Positions 1-11,728 of a stretch of 64,000 bases of DNA are shown here, one piece after another. Source of the DNA: Enoplolaimus lenunculus. Taxonomy: Eukaryota; Nematoda; Enoplea; Enoplida; Thoracostomopsidae. Positions within the stretch are counted from its first letter, which is position 1, and the number at the start of each line of letters is the position of its first letter. The notes under the pieces were generated by a model. The model saw only the letters and a list, made by a program, of their open reading frames with translations. It was not told the origin of the DNA and searched no databases. A program made the position numbers and the translations under genes. The stretch spans positions 124,001 to 188,000 of the forward strand of contig JASANG010000539.1 of the NCBI GenBank assembly GCA_030248215.1, in the 5' to 3' direction.

Positions 1-676
1 ACGAGCGAGCGTAGCGATGGCAAAAATGTGTTTACCGCTAGTATCCAAAAGGTTTTTGTACAGCCTAAGTTGTTTTTGTCTTTAAAATTTTCGAGGGCGC
101 TGTTAAACTTGTATGCTGTACATAATAGCGGCGCACTTGTGTACTGATACCATTTATTATCTGGGAGGCGGTACTGATTAAAATAGTTTTTTGATGGTTT
201 AATTTGTCTTTGGTGTTCTAAATGTCGATATAGTTTTTGGTTCATAGTTGGGGGTGCATGCGGTTGAAATTACAAGCTGACAAGCGAGCCTTAGTTTCAA
301 AAGGGGCTAAAACTATTGTACGGGGGGGGGACAAAATTTCTGAGTCGCGCTTTGTTGGACTCAAATTTGACTGATCTGATCAGGCAATGGTACGTGAAAA
401 GAGTGTTTGTACGGTATGACTCATGCCGGCCGGCACGGCACCAGATACATTTCAACGGCCATAATTTAACCATAAAATGGGAAAACGAACGAAAAGTGCC
501 AAGAGGTGAGTCAGAGAGCATCAGCTTTACGAAAAACAAATTCTCGTTCGCGTTTCGATTACTCATTCTTGCCTGTATTGAGTGATGTTGATAGTTGTTT
601 TCAGTTTTCCTTAGTTGAAACTTTTTAAATTGAGTCATTTTAATTGTATAAACAAGAAAGAACAGTTAATGATTTC

Positions 677-860
677 GGCCCATGTTACTTTAAGGGGCGT
701 CAAGGTTTCTGGCGGGTCTATAAAAGTAAAGAGTAGGTTTAGATTCTAGATTACATTTTTTCGCTTAGGCTGAGGCATAGGAACTCATTTTTGCAACGCT
801 TAGGCTTAGGCTTAGGAATACGCTTAATCTACTATGACGCGCCTTAAAGTAACATTGGCC
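677..860. mobile_element. Non-autonomous inverted-repeat element with 8-bp target duplication
   Basis: The ends GGCCCATGTTACTTTAAGG and CCTTAAAGTAACATTGGCC are inverted copies, one mismatch apart. The direct repeat ATGATTTC flanks both sides exactly (669-676 and 861-868). The inside is non-coding and includes a CTTAGG tract and the AGATTCTAGATTAC motif shared with the array at 23003-24436. The superfamily is not certain; 8-bp duplications occur in hAT, P and Merlin elements. Confidence 0.92.
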
Positions 861-2359
861 ATGATTTCTATAGAAACGGATATTGCTATTAGACACTTGG
901 TTAGCTATCTATAGCTGTACATTTGTCGAAGTGCCAAACTGGTATTCAGGTTCGTTACTAAATGCTAATTGGCGGTGACCAGTTTGATTTTCTATGAAAT
1001 AACAGTGGCATTGGCTCGGTTCGTGTAGAAGGGATGGATAGATGGGATATATCGCCTACCGATTTCCGAAATTTCTAGAGGCACAAAAACACTTTTAGCA
1101 GTTAACCTTATGGATTAGGCTACCCTTGTATTATATACATAAAATAACAAATTAGATTACTTGAATTAGTGATACTGCAATTAAACTGAATGTCCGATCA
1201 GATTTTTATTATATGATCCGACGCAATATCGATAACTCATCAACATTGTTGCTTTATCTTTATCCGGAGAAATTTTATAAAAATTGCTATTTGTGCTGGC
1301 TGCACCGAATTTTTGCTTAAATATCAAGTAATTAAATTGGTCTGAATAGCAAATTGGCCAACGATATTTTTGGTTTGCTCATTATAATATTGTCACTGTT
1401 TTCACCGTAATAACAGTTTGCAGTTACGCGAATTATACACCTTCATTGCAACAGTTTTATTTGGCAATTTGCGTGGAAAAGTGTGTCAAATACCAATGAC
1501 AACAAAACGGCATTAAGAAAAATTAAAATACCATTGTTCGCAGTTGGATATATTCCTCGAAAATTATATCACATGTACATGGCTGGTACGCCCAAAGACG
1601 TATACAAGGAGAAAGGTTGAAGGTATAAATCTCCTGACGAACGTTCTTGTAGAAACGAGAAAACGGCACTTGTACTGGCTTGAAATTTTTTCGCTCGAAA
1701 ACAAACTTTTTCATGAAGCTATACCACCCTCTTGAAACGCAATCCTGGCTACGCTCCTGATGCACGCCACTAGCCAGTACACCATTACTAGGGGGGCTAA
1801 AAAATTTTCAGGAGGGACATGTGGTTTTCGTTAACTGACAGGGGCCAAGATCTTTCCACGGGAGCTGGGCCCCACTGGCCTGGGGCCCACTTGGCTTCGG
1901 GTCCGCGCTGATCAGACCTAAAAGTATATCGCATTCACAGGTTGGTGTGTCACGACTAAGATTTTGGGTTAATGCTTTGAACAATGACACAAAATATGCA
2001 ATACTTTGAAAGGGTTTGTCATTTTATATGTAATATGCGTTAGATCATAGCGTAGTGAGCAATAACTTACATCTAAAAAAGAGATCCTTGTATTGTTGAT
2101 TCTAGTGGCGGATCCAGAAATTTGCGAAAGGGCCGAATGGGCGATAGATAATAGTGAAATACACTCATGACCGAAGCTAGCGGGAAGTCGAACGAAATTG
2201 TACTACTAAATCTAAACACAAAATATTGGTTTTGATCGCTGTTGGGAGGAGACTAGAATAAGTTGATTTTCGCTTAGAATCGCCAGCGTGCTGTTGCGTT
2301 AGACCCGCGGCCTGAAACTTTTGTCCTGTGGTTTAGGAATCTGGGTGCAACGGAGATTC

Positions 2360-2670
2360 CGGTGGGGTTTTTCGGTTATACTCGCAGCCGGCGTTTGCCC
2401 AAAAATGGTTGGATTCTGAAATTTTTTTTTGCATATTTGCAACTCAGCTCGCCCGCAGCGTCCAATGGTATATAATTTATTTAACTTTTTGACAAAATTG
2501 TTTTGTGTCTCAAGGGGAGACCTTGGGAACTGAAATAAATCGAATTTTTCAAAAATTCAAATTTGGGCACGGAATGATCAGGGCAGATCATGAGAACCAC
2601 AAATATGCAAAAATTTTCAAAATACAACCATTTTTAGGCAAACGCCGGCTGTGGGGCGATAACCGAGAAG
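2360..2670. mobile_element. Long inverted-repeat (hairpin) element
   Basis: The arm at 2385-2411 (CAGCCGGCGTTTGCCCAAAA then ATGGTTG) is repeated inverted at 2625-2651 with one mismatch. Pairing continues imperfectly outwards (GGTTATACTCG against GATAACCGAG) and inwards (GCATATTTG against CAAATATGC). A non-coding foldback or MITE. Confidence 0.75.
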
Positions 2671-3154
2671 ACCGCAGATACTTTCGCAGGGCAGCCAAAC
2701 AATGCATCATGCGCTCAACCGAAAACACCATGGCAACATTTTTGTGACGTCATCGTCAGTTTCTGTATATACCGAGACTCGCGTTCAGTATGACGCAATA
2801 GTTATTGTATATTACATCATCTTGACAAACGTGTGTACTATTTATAGGTGACGTGCCTTGGGCTCTAATGCACCGCCCCACTAGACACACATAACAGCGT
2901 AACCCTGAAACAGTTTGAAGTATATTTAGAACGACACAATGACTAATCAATGTTTGTGGTATTGCGAAAACAACCCGTTGTGTCATTTTGAAAGATTTCA
3001 TAAATATTGAGATTGAAGTGTGGGTTATCGTCGGGTTAACGACACCAGAGGCTCTGGAAGCGTTATATATTGGAAGACTAGCGCCTAAAGCTTTCAATTG
3101 TTTTAAAATTTATATGCGCCGGCACTCGTATTACTATGGACCTTTGTGGCATAA

Positions 3155-3352
3155 TATTCTCAAATGTGTGTAACACCTATCACCGGTTAGTCGTAGGTCT
3201 TGCAACTTTCGAACGACTGAATGGTAAGTTTAAAACTGAGCATACTTTCAACATTCAATTTCCTCTAGTTCAGGTGCCGATTTTGATATACGTAACTGTA
3301 GTTCGCTTGTTTCAAAACATATTATGATAGGTGCTACCGCACAGTGGAAAAT
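3155..3352. mobile_element. MITE with TGTGTAGCACCT ends, second copy
   Basis: Left TATTCTCAAATGTGTGTAAC with ACCTATCACCGGTTAG; right TGATAGGTGCTACCGCACAG. Same family as 7419-7640. Confidence 0.78.
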
Positions 3353-5044
3353 ACGACTCCTGAAAACTAAATCTCCGCCTATGTCATGTGTTTAGAATTA
3401 CGCTTGGAATAAAGCTAAAAAATCGAAAAAATGAACAAAAATAAGAAAGGAAAAATATATTGAAAGTGTACCCCCCCCCCCCCGCTCATGGGGGTAGCCA
3501 AAAGGGGGAGGGTGCAAACGCCTCCGATAATTTTGACAAATTTATTTGAGTAATGTGCAAATTTTGTGAGGAAGAAAAAATGCAGGGACCTTACGATTTT
3601 ATTACAAAAAGTTTTCTGACACTGGGAGTGGCGTACGCTCCCCCACTCGAATCCGCTAGTGTACAGCACCCTATGGCTGACATAACTTTAGAACCGAAAC
3701 GAAATATGCTCACTACTTGAGGTTAGCCTTCCCCAAACCAGAATCCTAGCACGCTCATGCGCCCCTGCCCGTTTTGTTTACAGCAATGGCGGACCCATGG
3801 GGGGGTCACCCTAGCCGTGCCCCCCCACAGCATCTCGACAAAAATTATATAGAGTGTCAATTCTCTGTTTTATGCGCAATAGTATTAGCAGCTGACTTTA
3901 AATTTGTGCCTGTTTGAAACCAAATCCGAACTTATGTTGCCATCCTGTGTTTAGATCTAAATTGCGTTGATGCGTTAATAGTTTTATTTGTGATTCGTCT
4001 CATAGGAATGAACCTAAAGAACTCAATTTTATGGCAATTGTTCGTGGTTTGTGTATGGGTCAAAAATAAGTTTATTACCTGTGAAATTTTGCCCCCCCCC
4101 CATTTTGAGATCCTGATTCCGCCACTGAATAAGAGGTTGCTTCCGCCACGTGGAACTGTACAGGCTCGCAAATTTTTAATTGCATCATACCAGCCGCTCA
4201 TGTGCGTTAGTCATTTTAATAAACGTGGCATCTTTATTGCCAAATATTTCGCAACCCACACGTATTAACATAACATATTGTGTTTATTTATCTTTGTTTT
4301 GTAATACAAAACCCATATCCTGACGGTAAACAATGTGTACAGCATTATTTTTTTGAAGATATTGTAAATAATGATGTAATACACAATAGGTATTTGTTTG
4401 GATTAATGTGACTATTAACGTTTGTGAGACACGTTTATTTTAAAGCGGAATATCCGGTTTTCGTACGGATTCGTGGGCCAGTACTATTTGCTTGTTGTTA
4501 CGCTTCTTGCTCGTGCAAGCTAAAGCCAAAATCATACGTGCAGGTTTTTGCTCCAAGAGCTTGCAGCTGCAACTTGCATTTGCAAGTTTTGTACAAAATC
4601 ACGTTCGAAAAACCTTGCAGCTGCAAATCATTCATTGCCATTGGCTGATAAAAAAATGCAAGTTCTGCGTGCAATTTGCAGCTGCTGCTAGTTCTCACAG
4701 CAAAAACTTGCACATGTGATTAGGGCTTAGTAGACGACATTCTGTTTTTCCGAAGTGAAATCCTGGCTACGACCATAGATAGTCACCAGGAATTGTTCGC
4801 GCATACTTTCAATTCAGCGACTATTTCATTCGACCCACAGTCAAATTTGACAAGAATTTATATCTGATGGAGTAGGTGGGGATACATACATTGGCGCCTG
4901 AAATTTCTGAAGAAACTACTATAACGCAACAGGTTTCTAAATAACCGACTGATTTTATTCTGGTTCAGAAAGTTTCGTTCGTAAGTAAAACTTGAGCGTT
5001 CTTTTCGCAAACACCACAGCTTTGCTACACGCTTTTGTGAATAC

Positions 5045-5440
5045 TAGGGATGTGTTGATACCAAAATTTGTTGCCGATGCCGATTTTTGTTTTGAAATTT
5101 TGCCGATGTTGAACCGATGCCGATGCCGATTCCATCTTTAGTACACCATGCTTAATAAACAGATAGAATACTACATTACATCATTATTTGAATACTTAAA
5201 CCTTAACCATCATAAGCGATTATAATTGTATAAGAACGGAACGGTTCATTTCAGTTAATTTTTTTCAGACACCAACGCAAGAGAGATACAGTTTTCCTGA
5301 CCAGACACACAGATATGCGCCCAAAAATGAAATTGATAGCATTCCAACAGACTGTTATGTGTAAAAAATATCGGCAAAGAATCGGCAATTTTTTTCAGTG
5401 CCGATGCCGATACTCTCGGAAAGTGCCGACGATCGTGGAA
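5045..5440. mobile_element. GCCGAT-family element, truncated at right
   Basis: It begins TAGGGATGTGTTGATACC, carries GATGCCGATGCCGATT near the left and AATCGGCAATTTTTTTCAG near the right, and keeps the family's centre (CCAGACACACAGATATGCGCCC). The right terminus GGCACATCCCTA is absent. Confidence 0.75.
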
Positions 5441-6791
5441 GGAGCAAGTCCGGTGGCGCAGAAGCCGGTGGGGTGGCGGTCAAGGAGGCGAGACCGTTCC
5501 ATTTTTGAATTGAGAATATTTTGCTAAACTTAGTATTGACAATTTTACGAAAAACTACTCTAAAGTTTCATACGTTAGAAAGTTTTAACACTGTATTTGG
5601 CTTGGCTGATAGTTCGTACGTATTGCTCGCGAGGTTTTTTCGACCATTATATTACCGGGTCCCAGCGTATGTGCCCGTTTTTCGTTTTTAGATCAGCTGT
5701 ACTGCGTCCCTGCCATCAACGGAAAAGTAGTTTCTTTTTGATGTTTCTACATATTTTTACGGACTCCCGATCAGTAATAATTCAACACTTTTATATATCT
5801 GCGCTCTAGTCAAGTGTGCTTTTATATATATATAGTTTTGTATTACATCTGTATATATGTATATGTAGCGCACCATTGTTGCATAGCGGTATCAAGCAGT
5901 TACCTGGTACGGTCAAAAATTTGACAAAAATCAAATCGCTCGCCATATTTTATAGTTTGTTTTGTCGTTTCAGATAGAATAAGTAGTCACAAGTTGTATC
6001 GGTAGTTGCAGAAAGTTGCCCGAAATTATTGTAGTAGTAGTATTAGTAGTATTTCGGAAATTTTCGAGCGTTTTGTTTGTTTAAAGGGTTGAATGTAGAG
6101 TAGAAACGAATGAGGTAAAGTAAAATCACTAGGCGGTAAACAGTTTAGAGAAAAAATGTGTATATTTTTTTGGCTTGAATTTCCGACGTCATCCAATGAT
6201 TTGCAGTAGTAGTAGTTTTTGTACGGCTTTTGTACAGTTTCCCACGCTGGTTTAGGCGTAAAGTTAGATTTAGGAAAACGCGTACGTACAGCTTGAGAAG
6301 GCTTAATGTTAAATGTACGGAAAAGTTATGCAAGAGCCGTATTTTAGTTGTGTGGTATCGTCTCTCATAAAACGAATATATCTGAGCGGGTTCGTAGTTA
6401 GCTCAATAAGCCTGGGGGGTGGTAAAACATATTTTCAATAAGGGAACGACGGGATTGCGTATTGCTTATATTCGGAGCTAAACCTGTTCTGGGAGTGAGC
6501 TCCCTTCTTGACCCTTTGATCTTGGTCCGCATCTGACATATTTCATTTTTAGTGATGTCGATTGAAATTTGAACACGTCATTGCATAGATGTTTACAGGA
6601 CTTATTATGGATAAATAAACAATTCAGGTTATTTTACACGCAAATTTGCCAGACTTACAGGTGAAATAGTATATATTCTTGAGATGTAAACGTAGAAAAA
6701 ATAATTGAATGCTCACAATATTGCTTTCTTTGTTATGAAGTCAGAAAAAACAATTCAATGCTGAGAACCAAGGGCGCGTCGGGAACCAAAC

Positions 6792-7359
6792 AACGTGCAT
6801 TTGACCATTCTTTTTTGTGTTTTGTACAGAGTACTTTAATTGTCTTAGCGAAACAAGGTTACATATTATATTTTTGTTTACGTGAATAATTTTTTTCAAA
6901 ACAAACCATAGTTAATCTCGCTTGGTGGCTTGGTTTTGGTAGGTGTTTTTTGCATTGTGGAAGATTTTGAGCCCGTGTAAAAATCAGTGGCGGAACGTTT
7001 GTTTGTGATACTGCAATAGAGTAAGCTTAAACTTTAGTTTATTTTTTGTTTAGGCTTAGGTGTAAGCTTATTCTTAACGTGCATTTGACCATTCTTTTTT
7101 GTGTTTTGTACAGAGTACTTTAATTGTCTTAGCGAAACAAGGTTACATATTATATTCTTGTTTACGTGAATAATTTTTTTCAAAACAAACCATAGTTAAT
7201 CTCGCTTGGTGGCTTGGTTTTGGTAGGTGTTTTTTGCATTGTGGAAGATTTTGAGCCCGTGTAAAAATCAGTGGCGGAACGTTTGTTTGTGATACTGCAA
7301 TAGAGTAAGCTTAAACTTTAGTTTATTTTTTGTTTAGGCTTAGGCGTAAGCTCATTCTT
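6792..7359. repeat. Tandem duplication, 284-bp period
   Basis: 6792-7075 and 7076-7359 are near-identical from AACGTGCATTTGACCATTC through the CTTAGG tract. Each copy carries GTGGCGGAACGTTTGTTTGT, which looks like one end of an inverted-repeat element also seen near 57265-57385. The few differences indicate a fairly recent duplication. Confidence 0.9.
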
Positions 7360-7418
7360 ACGCTAATGGCTTAGCCGTAGGAATATTCTTATACTACTGT
7401 TACGGCCATGTTCCATAT

Positions 7419-7640
7419 ATTCTCAATTATGTGTAGCACCTATTACCAGTTGACGGTAAGTCCTGTTAAGTTCCAACTATCGATTGAAGAGGTTCAAAAT
7501 TTGGCACATTTTTGCACTTTATTGGTCCTACTGGTGAACCGAGTTTGACGGTTGTAGCTGGTTCAGTTCGGTTGTTTCAAAACCCGGTTCTTGGTTGTGA
7601 TACGTGAGAGGCGGCAGGTGCTACACACAATCAAAGAATA
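7419..7640. mobile_element. MITE with TGTGTAGCACCT ends
   Basis: The left end TATTCTCAATTATGTGTAGC (then ACCT) and the right end AGGTGCTACACACAATCAAA (then GAATA) are inverted, imperfect copies. Non-coding, about 222 bp. Confidence 0.82.
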
Positions 7641-8075
7641 CGGGCTTCAGTCTTACGCTTTAACCTGGTTAGCCTTAGGCTTAAGCTGGTACGGGGAAGT
7701 GTACAAATGCCGCAAGCTGTTCATAACTCAATTTATGTTATTTTGTATTGCATAAATATCTGTACTCTAATTCTGAGGTCGGATAAATTATAATATACTT
7801 AGATGCCTTTAGGCTTATGTATGTCTGTAAGTTTGTTATTTTTCAGTCTAGCAGTTTTCCAATGAATACTTGGAACAAAGTCCAACGTTTATTAAAATTC
7901 GCGTATTGGCTCTTGTACACCCCCCCACACAGGCTCAGGCTTGGGAAAAGGTATTTAAGCCTAAGCCTAAACTTTTGCGTGAACCGTTACCGAAGTGTCA
8001 AGTCTAACGCCTTAACGTTAAATGTGACGGTGTAATTTATACAAGAACAACGTAAATATTATACCCTATAAATAA

Positions 8076-8457
8076 CGGGGAGTAAACGGATAGTAAAAAT
8101 AACGGAAACAGATAATGATCATAATAACGGAACCGGAAAACGGATATTGAGGGAAAAAATTTCAAAGATGTTTTATTTTTTGCCAAAGCAATGAAGACCT
8201 GCAAATGTTCACCGGGCTTTCTAAAATTTTAAAGAAAAAATAGCGGATGCATCGAAATTTTTAAGATTTTGAATGAATTTCGTAATTTTTATTTTATTTC
8301 GAACAATCGTAGCGTAAATTTTATGAAAAATTGTCAGATATAAACGTGATTTCGAACTAATTTTGGACGCAAAAATGACAGAATTTCCGGTATTTCTATA
8401 ACGGAAACGGAAACGGACACCGATTTTTACCGGAAACGGATATGCGGTTACACTCTG
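8076..8457. mobile_element. hAT-like MITE with AACGGA arrays
   Basis: The left end CGGGGAGTAAACGGATA is an inverted, imperfect match to the right end TATGCGGTTACACTCTG. Repeated AACGGAAAC motifs lie inside both ends. The flanks ATAAATAA (8068-8075) and ATAAATAC (8458-8465) match at 7 of 8 positions. Non-coding. Confidence 0.8.
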
Positions 8458-8615
8458 ATAAATACCCGTTTGAACAATCATTTGCGGTGCCGAATCAGGT
8501 TAGGGTGCCCCCCAAAAAAATTCCGGGGTCGGGGCCCCATTGCTATGATCAAAATATTTTTCAAATTTTTGCTTAAAATGTTGTTAGGGTGGAGGCCTCT
8601 CTTTATGGTATGGGG

Positions 8616-9007
8616 CAGGGTGGCAACAAAGGTTCGGATTCAGATTCGGATTCGGCAAAAATTTGAGGTTCGGATTCGGATTCGGTTGTGGAAAAGCCGA
8701 ATCCAAGAGCCGAATCCAACAAAGTCCGGCAATATGTTTTTTCATTTTTAAGCAATAAAATTTTTAAATACCTTGCTATAAAAATCAATATTTTTTATTT
8801 CAGGTGAGAAATCTTACAACTGACGTCGGGAGGAAATATATTAACGTGTTAAAAGTTATACGGCTGGCATTGCGTTGATATTCTGAAACAATTATAGAAA
8901 TATCTGAAATTTGCAACATGCAGGATTCGGATTCGGTTTCTGATTCGGCAAATTAGCACTGGATTCGGATTCGGATTCGGTCAAATCGTGGATTCGGACC
9001 CACCATG
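8616..9007. mobile_element. hAT-like MITE with TTCGGA arrays, perfect 8-bp TSD
   Basis: It starts CAGGGTGGCAACAAAGG and ends GGATTCGGACCCACCATG. Runs of TTCGGA/GGATTC sit near both ends around an AT-rich centre. The direct repeat GTATGGGG flanks it exactly (8608-8615, 9008-9015). The CAGGG terminus and 8-bp duplication are hAT-type. No transposase is present. Confidence 0.88.
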
Positions 9008-9309
9008 GTATGGGGGGTGGCTGCTCCTGCCCTGATCATTTGCAATTTACACAATTTAAAAGACTCGATGAATTACATATTATTATCAACTATAAACAAT
9101 ACGAATCATCATCAGCAGATTATATTTCACGGAAAAAATCTTTAAGTTTCGTGTTTGTTTTTGATATTCAATAAGTTTTGTTGTGAACCTTTTTGGTTAT
9201 ATCTGCCACTATAACATGGTTGTTTTTACTTGCCTGTTAGCGCTTATTGACAATGACAAAATGTGTTTCATTTAATACAGTTGTATTTTGAATTTCCGAT
9301 TGGTATTGC

Positions 9310-9478
9310 AGGACTGAGCAGTTGTGGATGTGTTTAGTGGGGTAAGCTAGAGTACGACGGTTTTAGTTCTGAGTGCTCAGCAGCTGAAAGTGAGGGAAGT
9401 TTCCAGGAGGTTTCGAACTCGGTCGACAGCACAGATTATCAGCCCAGCGCGCTAGCCACTGAACCACGCCGCCTCACA
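9310..9478 (-). mobile_element. tRNA-derived SINE-like repeat, family B
   Basis: On the minus strand GAGGCGGCGTGGTTCAGTGG with CTAGCGCG (A box) and CCGAGTTCGAAACCTCC (B box) form a tRNA-like head with an apparent GAT anticodon. A non-tRNA tail follows. The acceptor stem does not close, so it is not a functional tRNA. Confidence 0.6.
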
Positions 9479-11293
9479 ATCAACTGTCTGAGTTTTTGTG
9501 TTTTGATGCCTTATAAGAAGCTCAACATTATGCACATGCACCTTGGTTCTTCCATGTTTTAACTGCTGCTGCATGTGAAGGCACTACATATGCAGTAGTG
9601 ATTTAACCGATGTGCAGCATCAGCTTGAGGTTTAATTTTTGCGTTCATGCATCCGCATATCACAGTGGACTTCTATGAAATCCTCAGATTTTGGCCAGGG
9701 TGGCAAATATGGGGGTGATGTTAGGCAGGCGCCACGCTCTTCTTCATGGACATTTTTCTATCTTGGATGAAAGTTGTTCTACAGACTGGGGTTGATTACA
9801 CAAGTGCTCTCGATCTATTTCTTGCGGTATGACGACATAATTTGTGGTTTAACAAGGCAACTTGTAATCCGAAATCTCGTCGACTTCTACTCGACAGTTT
9901 GTCGACCATCACTGTGATAAGGCTTACTTATAATTATTATTCAGCTTAAACTTAGAACACAGTCGGGCGACAAGTTATCATTCATCAGTCGACGAAATTA
10001 TCGTAGATTAATTTTTGTCACCCTACAAAGGTACTACACAAATCTGGGTTGGGAGTTATACTTTATTTGTTCTCGGGCAATTTCCACTGCCCAACAAGGA
10101 TTGTTGTGGTGACATGTGTTTATGTTTTCAATGCGCCCACAAGGAAGCAATTGGCAATCGCAATATTGTGCAGCAGAAGATTTTAATCGTTCAACAGTTT
10201 ACAACGAAAGAAAAAAGAAATCTCATAGAGAACACAGAGAGAAAGAGAGAGAGTTTCAAAGCCCAGAGTATACAACAACAACGACTATATAAACTACTTG
10301 AACGTTTGTGTGTTTATGTTTTTACGCGATGTCGCTACCAGGAGGTGACTGACACCTACGTAATTTTATAAACATAAATAGGAATTATTTTGTTGTGTGA
10401 GATATATATGTCTGTGTCATACACACATTAAAGAGTTAAAAGTTTATTGGAATGTATTCAAAATTTCTGTGTCACGCTTGGCCACTGCCGGGCCGGGCCG
10501 CGGTTATAATAGTTGTGTTTTGTCATATTTCGTCGTGTTTGGTTTTCGATTTTTTTTGTTCAGGTTCAGCCTTTGCTCAGCCTGTTTAAGATGTGAGTTG
10601 ATTGGGTTTGTTTGTTTTTATACGGTTCACGTGTTAACGCCGGAAAAATTTCTAGAAGGTTCATTCGTACTGTATGCATCTGAACAGGTTATAATATCAG
10701 GGAAAATAAAAAGAATTTGAGGGAGGGTGTGTCATAGTGTGTAATAGTTTTTTTTACAAGCTGGACCAGAAACGGGAACTGTACCGTATGGGAGGAGGGT
10801 AAAATGTTTTTACTGAGGTGAGGTGAATGTCAATAATGAATGCCTGTGGGGCAGCGCGCATAAACAGCCCGCGCGACAATGGACTCGTGACGTGTTTGTT
10901 AAAAATGAAAATTTGGAATGGGACATAATATTTTTGACGTATGTTTTTCATCAAATTATTTCGGATGCTCGTAAAATAAATCGTCCTCAGGATCCGGTTG
11001 CGTCACGATTAGCTCCCGAAGCCGAATCCCATGGTAAGCAGCTTGCTCCCGTATTCTTCCAAGAATACATGTAGATATGAAGCTACATAGGTTAGGATGA
11101 TGTTATTAAATTTGTATAATTAGGAACATTACAACGCATACCTACAAGTCTGCAGCAAAGTACAACACAGGCGTCTGCGGTGCATCAGGCGGAACGGAAC
11201 GGTGGGGACAGCATAATTTATTTTTGGGGTCAGAAAATTCTGCATACAATACAAAATGACCAAAATATTAGCTGGTAAAACTAGATTAGGCTG

Positions 11294-11728
11294 GAACAGG
11301 GTGCAATCGGAATTCGGATTCCGATTAGATTTCCGACTCGAAACGTGTTCCGATTGCGTTTGCACAATCGGAAACGGAATCGGAATTTTGAAATTTTTAT
11401 TTTAATCCTATTTTAATCCTACTTGATGTGATAGCTTGCATAAAAATTCTGTATAATTTATGTATTGAATTGTCTTTAGATGCGTTAACTTATCAATAAT
11501 TAATTGTAGTTTACTAGTTTAGCTTGACAGATCATCGCCAATTTGATCATACGACCTTTTTTGAAAATTGTTACCAGCCAATAGACACGCTAGATCAATA
11601 TTATATTTGTCAATACAAATTATCCGTACAGTCGCAAAATTTCTAGTTCCGATTCCGATTACAATTCCAGTATAAGTTTGCTGTTCCGATCCCGATTCCG
11701 GTATGATCCAGTTCCGCTTTGCACCCTG
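11294..11728. mobile_element. hAT-like MITE with TCGGAA arrays, second copy
   Basis: Inverted ends CAGGGTGCAATCGG and TTTGCACCCTG, with TCGGAA/TTCCGA arrays at both sides. The central GATCATCGCCAATTTGATCA region is shared with the copy near 21735-22119. No clean target duplication could be seen. Confidence 0.68.

Noticed and set aside
297-638. Overlapping 113- and 89-codon frames on opposite strands
   Set aside because: No family resemblance and no supporting splice sites; both cannot be real and neither is supported.
790-815. TTAGGC run as an internal telomere
   Set aside because: It is short, degenerate and lies inside an inverted-repeat element.
10015-10371. 118-codon plus-strand frame
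   Set aside because: No recognisable domain, no splice partners and unremarkable composition; likely chance.
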